Shown: positions 48,415-57,286, counted from the stretch's first letter. The stretch is 64,000 nt of DNA from Streptomyces shenzhenensis (GCF_003688995.1 NZ_PENI01000003.1:1-64000), one strand, 5' to 3'. Numbers and translations are program-made. The notes: generated by a model not told the origin, from the sequence alone.

Positions 48415-48677
48415 AGCGCACGGCAGCGCCGGTCGGACAGCGGGGTGGACGCCGGGCGTGCCGCGTCGTAGCGTCGGGGCGGAAATGTAACTGGCGGTGC
48501 TCAGCGGGTCGAGCGAAGTCCGCTGTGGTTCGGCGGCGCCCGAAAGGGACGCGGGGCTGTATCGAGCATGCGGTTCCGCGCGCGGGAGTGGCCGGCCACG
48601 ATGCCGCCGCGGCCGGCCGACGGCGCAGCACGGCGCTTCCCGCGGAGCGCTTGGTTCTGTGTCTCGGAGGGTGTTCC

Positions 48678-49868
48678 ATGTCCGCGTCCTCGACGTTGCC
48701 CCCGTTCGACCCGGCCGACCCGCTCGGCCTCGACGACCTGCTGGATCCGGAGGACCTGGCCGTCCGCGACACCGTGCGGGCCTGGGCCGCGGACCGCGTC
48801 CTGCCGTTCGTCGCCGACTGGTACGAGAGCGGTGAACTCCCCGGCATCCGCGAGCTCGCCCGCGAACTCGGCTCCCTCGGCGCCCTCGGCATGTCCCTCA
48901 CCGGGTACGGCTGCGCCGGCGCCTCCGCGGTGCAGTACGGCCTCGCCTGTCTCGAACTGGAGGCCGCCGACTCCGGGATCCGCTCGCTCGTCTCCGTGCA
49001 GGGCTCCCTCGCCATGTACGCCATCCACCGGTTCGGCAGCGAGGAACAGAAGCGGCACTGGCTGCCCCGCATGGCCTCGGGCGAGGTCATCGGCTGCTTC
49101 GGACTCACCGAGCCCGACCACGGCTCCGACCCCGCCTCGATGCGCACCCACGCCAAGCGCGACGGCGGCGACTGGGTGCTGAGCGGCCGCAAGATGTGGA
49201 TCACCAACGGCTCCGTCGCGGGCGTCGCCGTCGTGTGGGCGCAGACCGACGACGGCATCCGCGGCTTCGCCGTGCCGACCGACGCCCCTGGCTTCGCCGC
49301 TCCGGAGATCAGGCATAAATGGTCGCTGCGCGCCAGCGTCACCAGCGAACTGGTGCTGGACGACGTACGGCTGCCCGCCGACGCCGTACTGCCCGGGGTG
49401 GCCGGCCTGCGCGGCCCGCTGAGCTGCCTCTCGCACGCCCGGTACGGCATCGTCTGGGGCGCGATGGGCGCCGCGCGCAGCTGTTTCGAGACCGCTGTCG
49501 ACTACGCGAAGTCACGGGAGCAGTTCGGGCGGCCGATCGGGGGCTTCCAGCTCACCCAGGCCAAACTCGCCGACATGGCGGTGGAACTGCACAAGGGGAT
49601 CCTGCTCGCCCACCATCTGGGGCGGCGGATGGACGCCGGCCGGCTGCGCCCCGAACAGGTCAGCTTCGGCAAGCTCAACAACGTACGGGAGGCCATCGAG
49701 ATCTGCCGTACCGCACGGACCGTCCTCGGTGCCAACGGGATCTCCCTCGAATACCCCGTGATGCGGCACGCGACCAACCTCGAATCGGTGCTCACCTACG
49801 AGGGCACCGTCGAGATGCACCAGCTGGTGCTGGGCAAGGCGCTCACCGGACTCGACGCCTTCCGCTGA
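48678..49868 (+). CDS. acyl-CoA dehydrogenase, glutaryl-CoA dehydrogenase-like
   Basis: 396 residues. FAD and substrate motifs are CFGLTEPDHGSDPASM and KMWITNGSVAG; the catalytic base lies in TYEGTVEMHQLVLGKALTG; KSREQFGRPIGGFQLTQAKLADM is present. Overall similarity is to glutaryl-CoA dehydrogenases, which act in lysine and tryptophan breakdown, but the exact substrate needs alignment. ggagg precedes ATG 48678. It converges with sepF over a strong hairpin. Confidence 0.87.
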   Translation: MSASSTLPPFDPADPLGLDDLLDPEDLAVRDTVRAWAADRVLPFVADWYESGELPGIRELARELGSLGALGMSLTGYGCAGASAVQYGLACLELEAADSGIRSLVSVQGSLAMYAIHRFGSEEQKRHWLPRMASGEVIGCFGLTEPDHGSDPASMRTHAKRDGGDWVLSGRKMWITNGSVAGVAVVWAQTDDGIRGFAVPTDAPGFAAPEIRHKWSLRASVTSELVLDDVRLPADAVLPGVAGLRGPLSCLSHARYGIVWGAMGAARSCFETAVDYAKSREQFGRPIGGFQLTQAKLADMAVELHKGILLAHHLGRRMDAGRLRPEQVSFGKLNNVREAIEICRTARTVLGANGISLEYPVMRHATNLESVLTYEGTVEMHQLVLGKALTGLDAFR

Positions 49869-49883
49869 CCCGGCCCGGAGGCC

Positions 49884-49912
49884 GAGGCAGGGCCGGTGAG
49901 CGGCCCTGCCTC
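49884..49912. terminator. bidirectional terminator, acyl-CoA dehydrogenase/sepF
   Basis: gaggcagggccg (49884-49895) and cggccctgcctc (49901-49912) make a 12-bp perfect stem with a 5-nt loop; its right end overlaps the sepF stop codon. Confidence 0.8.
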
Positions 49913-50351
49913 AGCTCTGGTTGAAGAAGCCGTCCGAACGGTGCGCGGCCGGCTCGCCGTTGATGATCTCCGTGTCGGCCGGTGTGAGCAGGAAGACGCG
50001 GTTGGACACGCGGTCGATGGAGCCGCGCAGGCCGAAGATGAGCCCGGCCGCGAAGTCGACGACGCGCTTGGCGTCGGCGGCCTCCATGGCCGTGAGGTTC
50101 ATGATGACCGGGACGCCCTCGCGGAACAGCTCGCCGATGGCGCGGGCGTCCCGGAAGCTGTCCGGGGTGACCGTGCCGATCCGGCGGCCCTTCTCCTCGG
50201 CGGTGTCCGAGGCCACCTTGACCCGCGGGTCGGTGACCCAGGCATCCCCGGGCTGCTCGGTCCCTTCGGAGTAGTCATCGTCGTAGTAGCGCTCGTCATC
50301 GTTGTCGTCGACGAGGCCAAGCCAGGCACTCGCCTTGCGTACCGATCCCAT
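49911..50351 (-). CDS. sepF: SepF-like cell division protein (paralogue)
   Basis: 146 residues. It starts [13 protein letters not shown] (amphipathic membrane-binding helix); an acidic linker ([16 protein letters not shown]) follows; the SepF core has [21 protein letters not shown] and [20 protein letters not shown]. SepF anchors FtsZ to the membrane. Streptomyces carry more than one; this copy lies outside the division cluster (no ftsZ or ylmE nearby), so it is probably the secondary SepF. Confidence 0.9.
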   Translation of the reverse strand: MGSVRKASAWLGLVDDNDDERYYDDDYSEGTEQPGDAWVTDPRVKVASDTAEEKGRRIGTVTPDSFRDARAIGELFREGVPVIMNLTAMEAADAKRVVDFAAGLIFGLRGSIDRVSNRVFLLTPADTEIINGEPAAHRSDGFFNQS

Positions 50352-50567
50352 GGACGCCTCCTCTCACAGCGGTCTTTCTTGCTTTCCGCATCCCTATGGT
50401 CGTCCATGATGCGGATGGCGCGCCAAGTGGATAGACGCCGCGCGGGGGGTTTGTGACGCTACTGGTGCACAGCGAATACGTCGAGAGCCCGGTCCCCCCA
50501 AGGGTTGTGCCACGTACGGCTGCTGACTGTGAGTGAAATATGATTCATCGCGGCGTATGGGTGAGAG

Positions 50568-51791
50568 GTGGTGCGTCCGGGTGAGCGGAGCGGCCGATCC
50601 GGGGCGCCGGCCGGCCGGCAGTTCGCCCGGGTCGTGACGAACTACGACGGGCTGCTGCTCTCGGTTCTGACGGGGGCTCAGGCCGGCCGGGCGGGGACGG
50701 GGCGGCGCACGGCGGGGCCCTGCCCGCTGCGCGGGATGCGTACCGCCTCCGTCGCGCAGGGCGAGGGCGCGCGGCTCGCGGCGGCCGTCTCGCCGGTGCT
50801 CGCCGCTTCCAAGGTGCGCGACCATGTCGCCGACGGGGACGGGCTGCTGACGCACCGTCCGGTGGCGCTCGCCGCGCGCCGGGTTGCCGCGCACTGGGGC
50901 CGGGCGGGCGCCCGCGGCGGCTCGCTGGTCGGCTTCGACACCGCCGTCCTCGTCGACGCCGTCGACCGGCAGGCCGGCATCGAGACCCTGGCGGGACCGG
51001 GCACGCCGATCCTGACCGTCACCGAACCGACCGAGACCGCGACCGCCGCCGTGCCGGCCGGCCGGGGAACGCCGCGCCGCTCGCCGAGGCCGGCCGGCTC
51101 TTCGGACGGCCCGCGCATCTGCTGGACGCCGTGGAGGACCGGGCGGCCGACGTCGCGTCGGATGCCTGGAACCCGCTCACCGCCACCGGCACCCCGCTCA
51201 CCGAGGCCCGCCGTCTCGCCGACGACGCGCTGCACGGCATCCGGCTCGCACTGCGCGAGGTGGAGTTCGTCGACGGCGGGCTCGCCCATCTGTTGCTAGG
51301 CCGTGTCGTCAAATTCCCTCCCCCAGCCTCCGGCCGGGAGGTGCCCCCAGCCCCGCGACGCCATGCACGCTCCCCCGAGCTCTCCGAGCAGGGGGCACCC
51401 CCACTCGCCGCACCGGACACAGGCCCAAGTACGTCCAGTGCGAGGACCCGCGCCCGGCACACCGAGAGCACGCTCCCCCAAGCTCTCGGCTCCGCTCGAC
51501 CAGGGGGGGACCCCCACGACGCCGCAGGGCCCGCCCTCCGGGCGGACGACGGGAATTTGACGACAGGACCTAACGCACGAGCTGCGGCGCTCGGTGGACC
51601 GGGCGTTCGGTACGACCCCCTGCGGGCACCCGCCCGAGGCCGCCTTCGGCCCCCCGCAGGCCCCGCGGGCCCCGCAGCCGCCGAACGGCCCCTACGGACC
51701 GCCTGGCGACCCCTCAGGCGGCGAGCTGCCGCGCCGGGACCGGCGGGGCATGCGGGCCGGGTGCGCGGCGGCCCTCGGGCTGTTCTGCTGA
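50568..51791 (+). pseudogene. DUF5685-like gene broken by deletions and a MITE
   Basis: Pieces in order: VVRPGER (50568), then QFARVVTNYDGLLLSVL to TVTEPTETATAAV in one frame (to ~51050); RPGNAAPLAEAGRLFGRPAH to GGLAHLLL in a second frame (to 51296); and, after a 272-bp insertion, THELRRSVDRAFGTTPCGH to the stop at 51791. The family, as I recall it, begins MFGIVRPC with a Cys-containing helix (HLCGLCLAL) that is missing here, so there is also a 5' deletion of ~30 codons. Three separate lesions mean it is not expressed as a working protein. The gene follows sepF divergently. Confidence 0.75.
51299..51570. mobile_element. 272-bp MITE, IS630/mariner-like ends
   Basis: Terminal inverted repeats: left ggccgtgtcgtcaaattccc; the right end, reverse-complemented, is ggtcctgtcgtcaaattccc (18 of 20 identical). 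It is flanked by TA on both sides (51297-51298 and 51571-51572), a target duplication as made by IS630/Tc1-mariner elements. Removing the element and one TA restores the reading frame (LLLTHELRR). No transposase gene inside: the short ORFs are Pro/Arg-rich noise. It must be moved by a transposase elsewhere. Confidence 0.85.
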
Positions 51792-51885
51792 GCGCTCCGC
51801 TGGGGATGCCGTGATGTGCCGTCGGTCGGCTGCGGCACCGTCGTGGCTGGTCGCGCAGTTCCCCGCGCCCCTTCGGGGCGCTGTC
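51788..51885 (+). repeat. Streptomyces dispersed repeat, copy after the DUF5685-like gene
   Basis: Begins at the TGA (tgagcgctccgctgggg) and ends with cgtggctggtcgcgcagttc then cccgcgccccttcggggcgct. The first and last ~5 bases (agcgc/gcgct) are inverted, as in the nadK copy. Confidence 0.8.
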
Positions 51886-52383
51886 GAACCGTAGTGGGCT
51901 TCACCGGGCCTGCTCAGTCCTTCGACTACGGCGCGGAAAGACGGGTGTTCGTATCGGGCAGCGGGCTCCTGCGGACGGAAGAGTGCTGGGCGCGAGGGGA
52001 GCGCGTGTGAAGGCGTGAGGAGAAAAGCGCGGGCGCAGGCGGAAAGGTGCGCGGAACGCAAGGGGAGAACGCGCGGGACACCCGCCGGCGGGCGGGCGCG
52101 CAGTGGGTCAGCTCAACAGGAGGAGGACCACACGCGACCGAAGTCGATGTGGGAGCGGGTGACCAGCCACTGCTGTGGACGCATGCGCCAAGTGGAACAG
52201 GTCCCCGGTGCCGCGTCAACCGGCCTGAGACGTGCCGCTCACAGTGTGGACACCCTTGACAGCGAGGGGAAACGCCCACGTACTCTCGTCGGACGGCTCT
52301 GCTGAGGGGCTCGGCCGTAGGCGCCGCGAGGCGCTCCGTGTGAAGACGCCCACCGTGTCCCCGCTATGTCACGGAGCCTTCGC
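51886..52383. other. non-coding stretch before the scarred ABC locus
   Basis: About 500 nt with no credible gene; open frames on both strands lack coding character. ttgaca (52256-52261), 19 nt, tactct (52281-52286) is a possible promoter for the following genes. No riboswitch or leader peptide was recognised. Confidence 0.5.
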
Positions 52384-52563
52384 ATGTCATCCGACCCCCT
52401 CGCCAAAGTCCTCGTCCTGCTATGCCCGATCACCGGACCGACCCTGCACGAGGCCGCCTACGCCGCCGAGGTGGCGCGCGGCACCATGGTCACCTCCGTA
52501 TTCGGTATTGGCCGGCACTATGTGGAGCGGCACTACGCGCGCGGTTCGGAGGCCCGCCGATGA
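52384..52563 (+). pseudogene. internally deleted amino-acid ABC permease remnant
   Basis: 59 codons. PTLHEAAYAAEVARG is the EAA loop of polar amino-acid ABC permeases, and MVTSVFGIGRHYVERHYARG resembles the end of such proteins (last membrane helix plus basic tail). Everything between and most of the N-terminus is missing, but the frame stays open from MSSDPLAKVL to a TGA that overlaps the ATG of the next gene. A full permease would have ~220-300 residues. Inference from motif resemblance; no alignment done. Confidence 0.5.
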
Positions 52564-54317
52564 GGCGCCGGCTGGTGATCGTCGGGGCCGGACCGCGGGG
52601 GACCGGTCTGCTGGAGCGCATCGCCGCCAACGCCCCGGAGCTGTACGCCGGTCAGGGCCTCGACATCCATCTCGTCGACCCCTGCCCGCCGGGCGCCGGA
52701 CGCATCTGGCGCGCGGCGCAGTCCCCGCTGCTGTGGATGAACTCGCACGCCGAGGACGTCACCATGTTCACCGACGAGACGGTGCGGATGGCCGGCCCGG
52801 TGCGGGAGGGCCCCACCTTGCACGAATGGGCGGGGCTCGACGGCCGGACCTTCGCCGACCGGCAGCTCCAGGGCCGGTATCTGCGCTGGGTGTACGACCG
52901 GGCCGTCGCCGACCTGCCCGCGGACGTGGTCGTCCACCACCACCCCCGGCGCGCCCTGCGGATCAGCGGCCCGCGCGACGGGCGCCAGCAGGTGTGGCTG
53001 GAGGGCCGCCCGCGCCCGCTCTCCGCCGACGCCGTCATCCTCGCCCTCGGCCATCTGGATGCCGAACTCGACTCCGAACAGGCCAAGTTGGCGGCGTACG
53101 CGGACACCCACGGGCTGCTTCACCTGCCGCCCGACTTCACCGCCGACACCGATCTGTCCCCGATCGAGGCCGGCGAACCCGTCCTGGTCCGGGGCTTCGG
53201 CCTGGCCTTCGTCGACCTGATGGTGCTGCTCACCGAGGGCCGCGGCGGACGGTACGAGGGCGACGCGTACCTGCCGTCGGGGCGGGAACCGGTGCTGTAC
53301 GTCGGCTCGCGGCGCGGCGTGCCGTACCACTCCAAGATCGGCTACGACTGGACCGGCGAACGCCCCCCGCTGCCCCGCTTCTTCGGGCCCGCCGAGGTCG
53401 ACGCGCTGCTCGCCCGGCCGGCGGGCTTCGACTTCCGGCGGGACGTATGGCCGCTGGTGGCGAAGGAACTGGGCTTTGCCCACTACCACCGGCTGTTCAC
53501 CGACCATCCCGAGCGGACGGCCGTCGCCTACGCCGACTTCGAGGAGAAGTACGCGGCCGCCCGGACCCGCGACGAGATCCGTGCGCTGGTCGCCGGCGCC
53601 GTACCCGACCCCGCCGACCGGCTCGACCTCGCCGCGCTCGACCGCCCCCTCGACGGGGTGCGGCACGCCTCGCACGAGGAGTTCCAGGACGGGCTGCGCG
53701 CCTACGTCGAGGCCGATCTGAGCCGCCGTCACGATCCGCGACACAGCCCGGACCTGGCGGTGTTCCTCGCGCTGCTGTCCGTCTACGGGCAGTTGATCCG
53801 GCTCGGCGGCGTCGGCCCCTGGTGGCACGGCTTCTTCAGCTACCTCGCCTCCGGGCCGCCCGGACCCCGGCTGCGGCAGCTGCTCGCGCTGTCCCGGGCG
53901 GGCGTGGTCAAGTTCGTCGGCGCCGACATGACCGTGACCGCCGAGGACGGGGTGTTCCGGGCCGCCTCCGCCACCGTGCCCGGCTTCCGCGTCGAGGCGC
54001 GCGCCCTGGTGGAGGCCCGGCTGCCCGAACCCACCGTCGGGCGCGCCCGCGACGGCCTGCTGCGCGCGCTGCACGCCGACGGCGCCGCCGAGACCCCCGA
54101 CGGGCTGCTGCGGGTGGACCCCGCCGACGGACGGATCCTCGACGGCGCCGGCCGGCCGCATCCCCGCCGGTTCGCGCTCGGCCCCTACACCGACGGCCGC
54201 ACCCCCGGCGCCTTCACCCGGCCGCGCACCGGCGGACCGGCGTTCCGGCAGAACGACGCCACCGCCCGCGCGGCCCTCGTCCTGCTGCGCGAGGCGGCCT
54301 GTCGCACCGCCGCCTGA
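52560..54317 (+). CDS. FAD/NAD(P)-binding protein
   Basis: 585 residues. The dinucleotide fold opens at once: RLVIVGAGPRGTGLLERIA. A second nucleotide-binding segment lies near LVRGFGLAFVDLMVLL, and PYHSKIGYDWTGERPPLPRFF is a recognisable family block. It is a predicted flavoprotein of the FAD-NAD(P)-binding type, function unknown; relatives sit with flavin monooxygenases and amino-acid transporters. ATG 52560 overlaps the permease remnant stop (ATGA), a coupling left over from a working operon. The downstream ATPase gene is a remnant too. Confidence 0.82.
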   Translation: MRRRLVIVGAGPRGTGLLERIAANAPELYAGQGLDIHLVDPCPPGAGRIWRAAQSPLLWMNSHAEDVTMFTDETVRMAGPVREGPTLHEWAGLDGRTFADRQLQGRYLRWVYDRAVADLPADVVVHHHPRRALRISGPRDGRQQVWLEGRPRPLSADAVILALGHLDAELDSEQAKLAAYADTHGLLHLPPDFTADTDLSPIEAGEPVLVRGFGLAFVDLMVLLTEGRGGRYEGDAYLPSGREPVLYVGSRRGVPYHSKIGYDWTGERPPLPRFFGPAEVDALLARPAGFDFRRDVWPLVAKELGFAHYHRLFTDHPERTAVAYADFEEKYAAARTRDEIRALVAGAVPDPADRLDLAALDRPLDGVRHASHEEFQDGLRAYVEADLSRRHDPRHSPDLAVFLALLSVYGQLIRLGGVGPWWHGFFSYLASGPPGPRLRQLLALSRAGVVKFVGADMTVTAEDGVFRAASATVPGFRVEARALVEARLPEPTVGRARDGLLRALHADGAAETPDGLLRVDPADGRILDGAGRPHPRRFALGPYTDGRTPGAFTRPRTGGPAFRQNDATARAALVLLREAACRTAA

Positions 54318-54357
54318 GCCGCCCCGTCCACCCCACCGTCACCAAGGGATTCACACG

Positions 54358-54417
54358 ATGAGCGTCATGGCCGGCATCAGGCCCGTGCACAAGAACTTCG
54401 GACAGCTCGTGCTGTGA
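54358..54417 (+). pseudogene. 19-codon remnant of an ABC ATPase gene
   Basis: MSVMAGIRPVHKNFGQLVL then a stop. GIRPVHKNFGQL resembles the first strand of amino-acid ABC ATPases (consensus I-x-x-V-x-K-x-F-G, then evL). aaggga sits 8 nt before the ATG, so it could still be translated. The P-loop and the rest of the protein are absent. Alternative: an unrelated short peptide. Confidence 0.4.
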
Positions 54418-54451
54418 GGCCGCCGGCCCGGCACAGAAAGGTCTGCCTCCC

Positions 54452-55450
54452 ATGACCCGATCGTCCGGCCGGGGGCTGCTGCACCTGGCCGCCGCCGTCG
54501 ACCAGCCGGGGGCGTACGACGCCGCCGCGTACACCGAGCCGGCGCGGCTCGCCGAGCGCGGCGGGCTGGACTTCGTGACGCTCGGGGACGGTCTCGCGCG
54601 CCCCGGGCCCGACGCGCTCACCGTCCTCGCCCGGGTGGCGCCGGAGACCCGGCGCGTCGGACTGGTGCCCACGGTGACCACCACGCACACCGAGCCGTCC
54701 CATGTCCAGGCGGCCGTCGCCACCCTCGACTGGATCAGCCGGGGCCGGGCCGGCTGGCGGCTCGACGCCCCGGCCACCGAGAGCGCGGCGCGCCTCTCCG
54801 GCCGCCGTGGCGCCCGGGACGGGCGGCACCCCGTCGACCGCACGGGCTCGGGCTTCCCGGTCCGGGGCACCTCGACCGGGCCGCGCCCGCCCCAGGGGCA
54901 CCCCGTGCGCGTGGTCGACGCCACCGAGGGGCCCGCCCGGTCCACGGCGGCCCGGTACGCGGACGTGGCGCTGGTCCGGGCGCCGGGGTGTGCCCAGGCG
55001 GCCGCCGCGCGCGAGGAACTCCGGTCGGCCGCGGCCCGGTTCGGACGGGACCCGGAGACGCTGCGGGTGCTGGCGAGCCTCGTCGTCGACCTCGGCGGCG
55101 GCGAGGCCACGGCGGAGCCCGGCTGGGGGTTCCCGCTGCCGGGCCGGGGGCGCGGGCCCGGGCGACGCGGCGGGACCCGGCAGGGCGTGCAGGGGCCGCC
55201 GCTGTACCGCGGGGGTCCCGTCGACCTGGCCGAGCTGATCGCCGCCTGGCACGGGGAGGGCGCCGTGGACGGCTTCCACCTGGTCCCCGCCGAGCCGCGC
55301 CGCGACCTGGAGCGGCTGGTCAACGGCACCGTGGTGCTGCTCCAGCACCGCGGTCTGTTCCGCACCTTCTACCCGGGCGGCACACTGCGGGAGCACCTGG
55401 GTCTGGCCCGGCCCGCCCACCGGTACGCGCCCGCCGGGGACGGGTCATGA
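54452..55450 (+). CDS. LLM-class flavin-dependent oxidoreductase, shortened
   Basis: 332 residues. Luciferase-like features: LLHLAAAVDQPGAYDAAAYT at the start, ARLAERGGLDFVTLGDGLAR, VAPETRRVGLVPTVTTTHTEP and SRGRAGWRLDAPATESAARL. Family members I recall carry ~40-60 more residues before the RPPQGHPVRVVDATEG block; here GRRGARDGRHPVDRT joins directly, so an internal in-frame deletion is likely and activity doubtful. The C-terminus is normal (TFYPGGTLREHLGLARP). Its stop overlaps the next gene by 4 nt. Confidence 0.75.
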   Translation: MTRSSGRGLLHLAAAVDQPGAYDAAAYTEPARLAERGGLDFVTLGDGLARPGPDALTVLARVAPETRRVGLVPTVTTTHTEPSHVQAAVATLDWISRGRAGWRLDAPATESAARLSGRRGARDGRHPVDRTGSGFPVRGTSTGPRPPQGHPVRVVDATEGPARSTAARYADVALVRAPGCAQAAAAREELRSAAARFGRDPETLRVLASLVVDLGGGEATAEPGWGFPLPGRGRGPGRRGGTRQGVQGPPLYRGGPVDLAELIAAWHGEGAVDGFHLVPAEPRRDLERLVNGTVVLLQHRGLFRTFYPGGTLREHLGLARPAHRYAPAGDGS

Positions 55451-56406
55451 CCGCGCGCGGGCCCGCCGGGAGGCAGATGCACCTCGCCGCGCTGGCCCCC
55501 TGCGGGCCCCGTGCGGACGGGTCCGCCCCGGACGGGACACCGTGGCGCGCGTTCTCCTCCTACGAGCGGTTCGCCCGCACCGCCGAACGCGGGCTGTTCG
55601 ACTTCCTCCTCCTCGCCGGCGGGCGGCTCCCGCGCGAGCACGAGGGCCGGATCCCCGACGCGGACGCGAGGGGGCCCGAGCCGGTCACCGTGCTCGGTGC
55701 GCTCGCCGCGGTGACCGAGCGGCTGGGGCTCGCCGCCACGGTCGACACGGCCTTCGGCGAACCGGACGGACTCGCCCGGCGGCTGGCCACGCTGGACCAC
55801 CTCAGCGGCGGCCGGGCGGCGTGGCAGGTGGTGACCTCGGCGGACGCCGTCACCGACGGGAACGTCCGTCGCGCCGCAGCACAGTTCACGGTGCCGCGCT
55901 CGCCGCAGGGGCACCCGGTGCTGATCGCGGCGGGCGATGCGGACGAGGACCGGGAGTCCGCCGCGGCCCGGGCCGATGTCGTCTGCTGCGACCGGGGGTT
56001 CGGAGTCCGGCCGGCGGCGGGCCGTGCCTTCTCCGCGGATGTGAAGCGCCGCCTGGAGAAGTACGGCCGGGCGCCGGACGACCTGAAAGTCATGCCCGTT
56101 GTCGCTGTCGTCCTCGGCGACACCGCGGCCGAGGCCCGGGAGCGGGCCGCCGAACTGAAGGAGGCGGGCGAACGCCCGTGCTTCGTCGGCACCCCCGAGG
56201 CGGTCGCCGCCGAACTCGACGCGTGGGTACGGCAGGACGCCGCGGACGGCTTCGTCCTCGTACCGCACACCGGGCCCGGCGGGCTCGACGAGTTCGTGGA
56301 CCGGGTGGTGCCGCTGCTCCAGGAGCGCGGCGCGTTCCGCACGGAATACCGGGGTGCCACGCTCCGCTCACACCTGGGGCTTTCGGCCCCGGCACGGAAG
56401 GACTGA
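55447..56406 (+). CDS. NtaA/DmoA-family FMN monooxygenase, internally shortened
   Basis: 319 residues; full-length relatives have ~430-450. QMHLAALAPCG, SYERFARTAERGLFDFLLLA, SGGRAAWQVVTSADAVTDGN and FTVPRSPQGHPVLIAAGDA are family blocks, and the C-terminus ELDAWVRQDAADGFVLVPHT is intact. Two stretches seem missing: ~45 residues before AQFTVPRSPQ, and ~75 between RERAAELK and CFVGTPEAVA. The reading frame is preserved. Relatives oxidise amines, sulfides or chelators with reduced FMN from a partner reductase. ATG 55447 overlaps the previous stop. Confidence 0.75.
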   Translation: MTARGPAGRQMHLAALAPCGPRADGSAPDGTPWRAFSSYERFARTAERGLFDFLLLAGGRLPREHEGRIPDADARGPEPVTVLGALAAVTERLGLAATVDTAFGEPDGLARRLATLDHLSGGRAAWQVVTSADAVTDGNVRRAAAQFTVPRSPQGHPVLIAAGDADEDRESAAARADVVCCDRGFGVRPAAGRAFSADVKRRLEKYGRAPDDLKVMPVVAVVLGDTAAEARERAAELKEAGERPCFVGTPEAVAAELDAWVRQDAADGFVLVPHTGPGGLDEFVDRVVPLLQERGAFRTEYRGATLRSHLGLSAPARKD

Positions 56407-56413
56407 CGACGCC

Positions 56414-57190
56414 ATGACGACGGACCCGAACGACGACTGGAAGCGCTGGCACGAGCGGCGCACGGAGACGGTGGCGGCCCCCTACGGGCCGCTCGCGCTG
56501 GTCGGCACGCACTGGATCGAGGACCATCCGGAGGGGCGACTTCCGGACATTCCCGGGAAGTGGGTGGTGGACGGCGCCGGTGTCGTGCTAGCCGCCACCG
56601 AGAGCGACGGGCTGGCCCTGGACGGGCGGCCGTTCGCCGGTGCGGTCGGGCTCGGCGCCGACGCCGAACCGGCGGCCCGCGTCACGCTCGGCGAGCGCCG
56701 GCTCGTGGTGCTGGTCCGCGAGGGGATCTGGGGTGTGCGGGACTACGACCCGGACGCCGCGCCGCGCCGCGCCTTCCGGGGCATCGACGCCACGCCGTAC
56801 GATCCCCGCTGGTCGGTGCCCGGCCGCTACACCCCGTACGAGGCGGCGCGCACCGTGCGGGTCGGCACCGCGGACGGGGTCGAACGCGGCCTCGGCCTCG
56901 CCGGTGAACTCGTCTTCACCGTGGCCGGACAGGAGCGGACGCTCCAGGTCGCGCGGCGGGCCGACGGGCGGCTGTGGGCGGTGTTCGCCGACGCCACCAG
57001 CGGGGACGGCAGCTTCCGGTTCCGCTTCCTGTACCCGGCGGCGCCCGACGCCGAGGGCCGTACGACGGTCGACTTCAACCGCGCCCAACTGCCGCCGTGC
57101 GCCTTCGCCGACCACTTCATATGCCCCTTCCCGCCGCCGGGGAACACACTGGGCGTCGCGATCGAGGCGGGGGAGCGGAACCTGGCCTGA
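56414..57190 (+). CDS. DUF1684 domain protein
   Basis: 258 residues. DWKRWHERRTETVAAPYGPL at the start, LVGTHWIEDHPEGRLPDIPG, and the C-terminal FNRAQLPPCAFADHFICPFP block match the DUF1684 family. Function unknown; no membrane segments. It lies 7 nt after the NtaA-like gene and probably belongs to the same operon. The last codons merge into a degenerate tandem repeat that continues past the stop. Confidence 0.85.
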   Translation: MTTDPNDDWKRWHERRTETVAAPYGPLALVGTHWIEDHPEGRLPDIPGKWVVDGAGVVLAATESDGLALDGRPFAGAVGLGADAEPAARVTLGERRLVVLVREGIWGVRDYDPDAAPRRAFRGIDATPYDPRWSVPGRYTPYEAARTVRVGTADGVERGLGLAGELVFTVAGQERTLQVARRADGRLWAVFADATSGDGSFRFRFLYPAAPDAEGRTTVDFNRAQLPPCAFADHFICPFPPPGNTLGVAIEAGERNLA

Positions 57191-57286
57191 AGGTGGGCGG
57201 AACCGGTCTGAAGGGGGGGTGGAGCCTGGCCCGATGGCCGGCGGAATCCGGCCTGCGGGGGAGTGGAACCCGGTCCGAAAACGGGG
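57173..57286 (+). repeat. five degenerate 21-24 bp tandem repeats
   Basis: Units at ~57173, 57197, 57220, 57241 and 57264 follow the pattern gcggaaccYggtctgaaggg (examples: gcggaaccggtctgaagggg, tggaacccggtccgaaaacg). The first unit overlaps the DUF1684 stop codon. The remaining gap to 57503 holds only a short hairpin (aagggtg...caccctt at 57330-57355). Confidence 0.7.

Noticed and set aside
52015..52305. Plus-strand ORF of 96 codons
   Set aside because: Arg/Gly-rich without conserved features; it covers a likely promoter (52256-52286).
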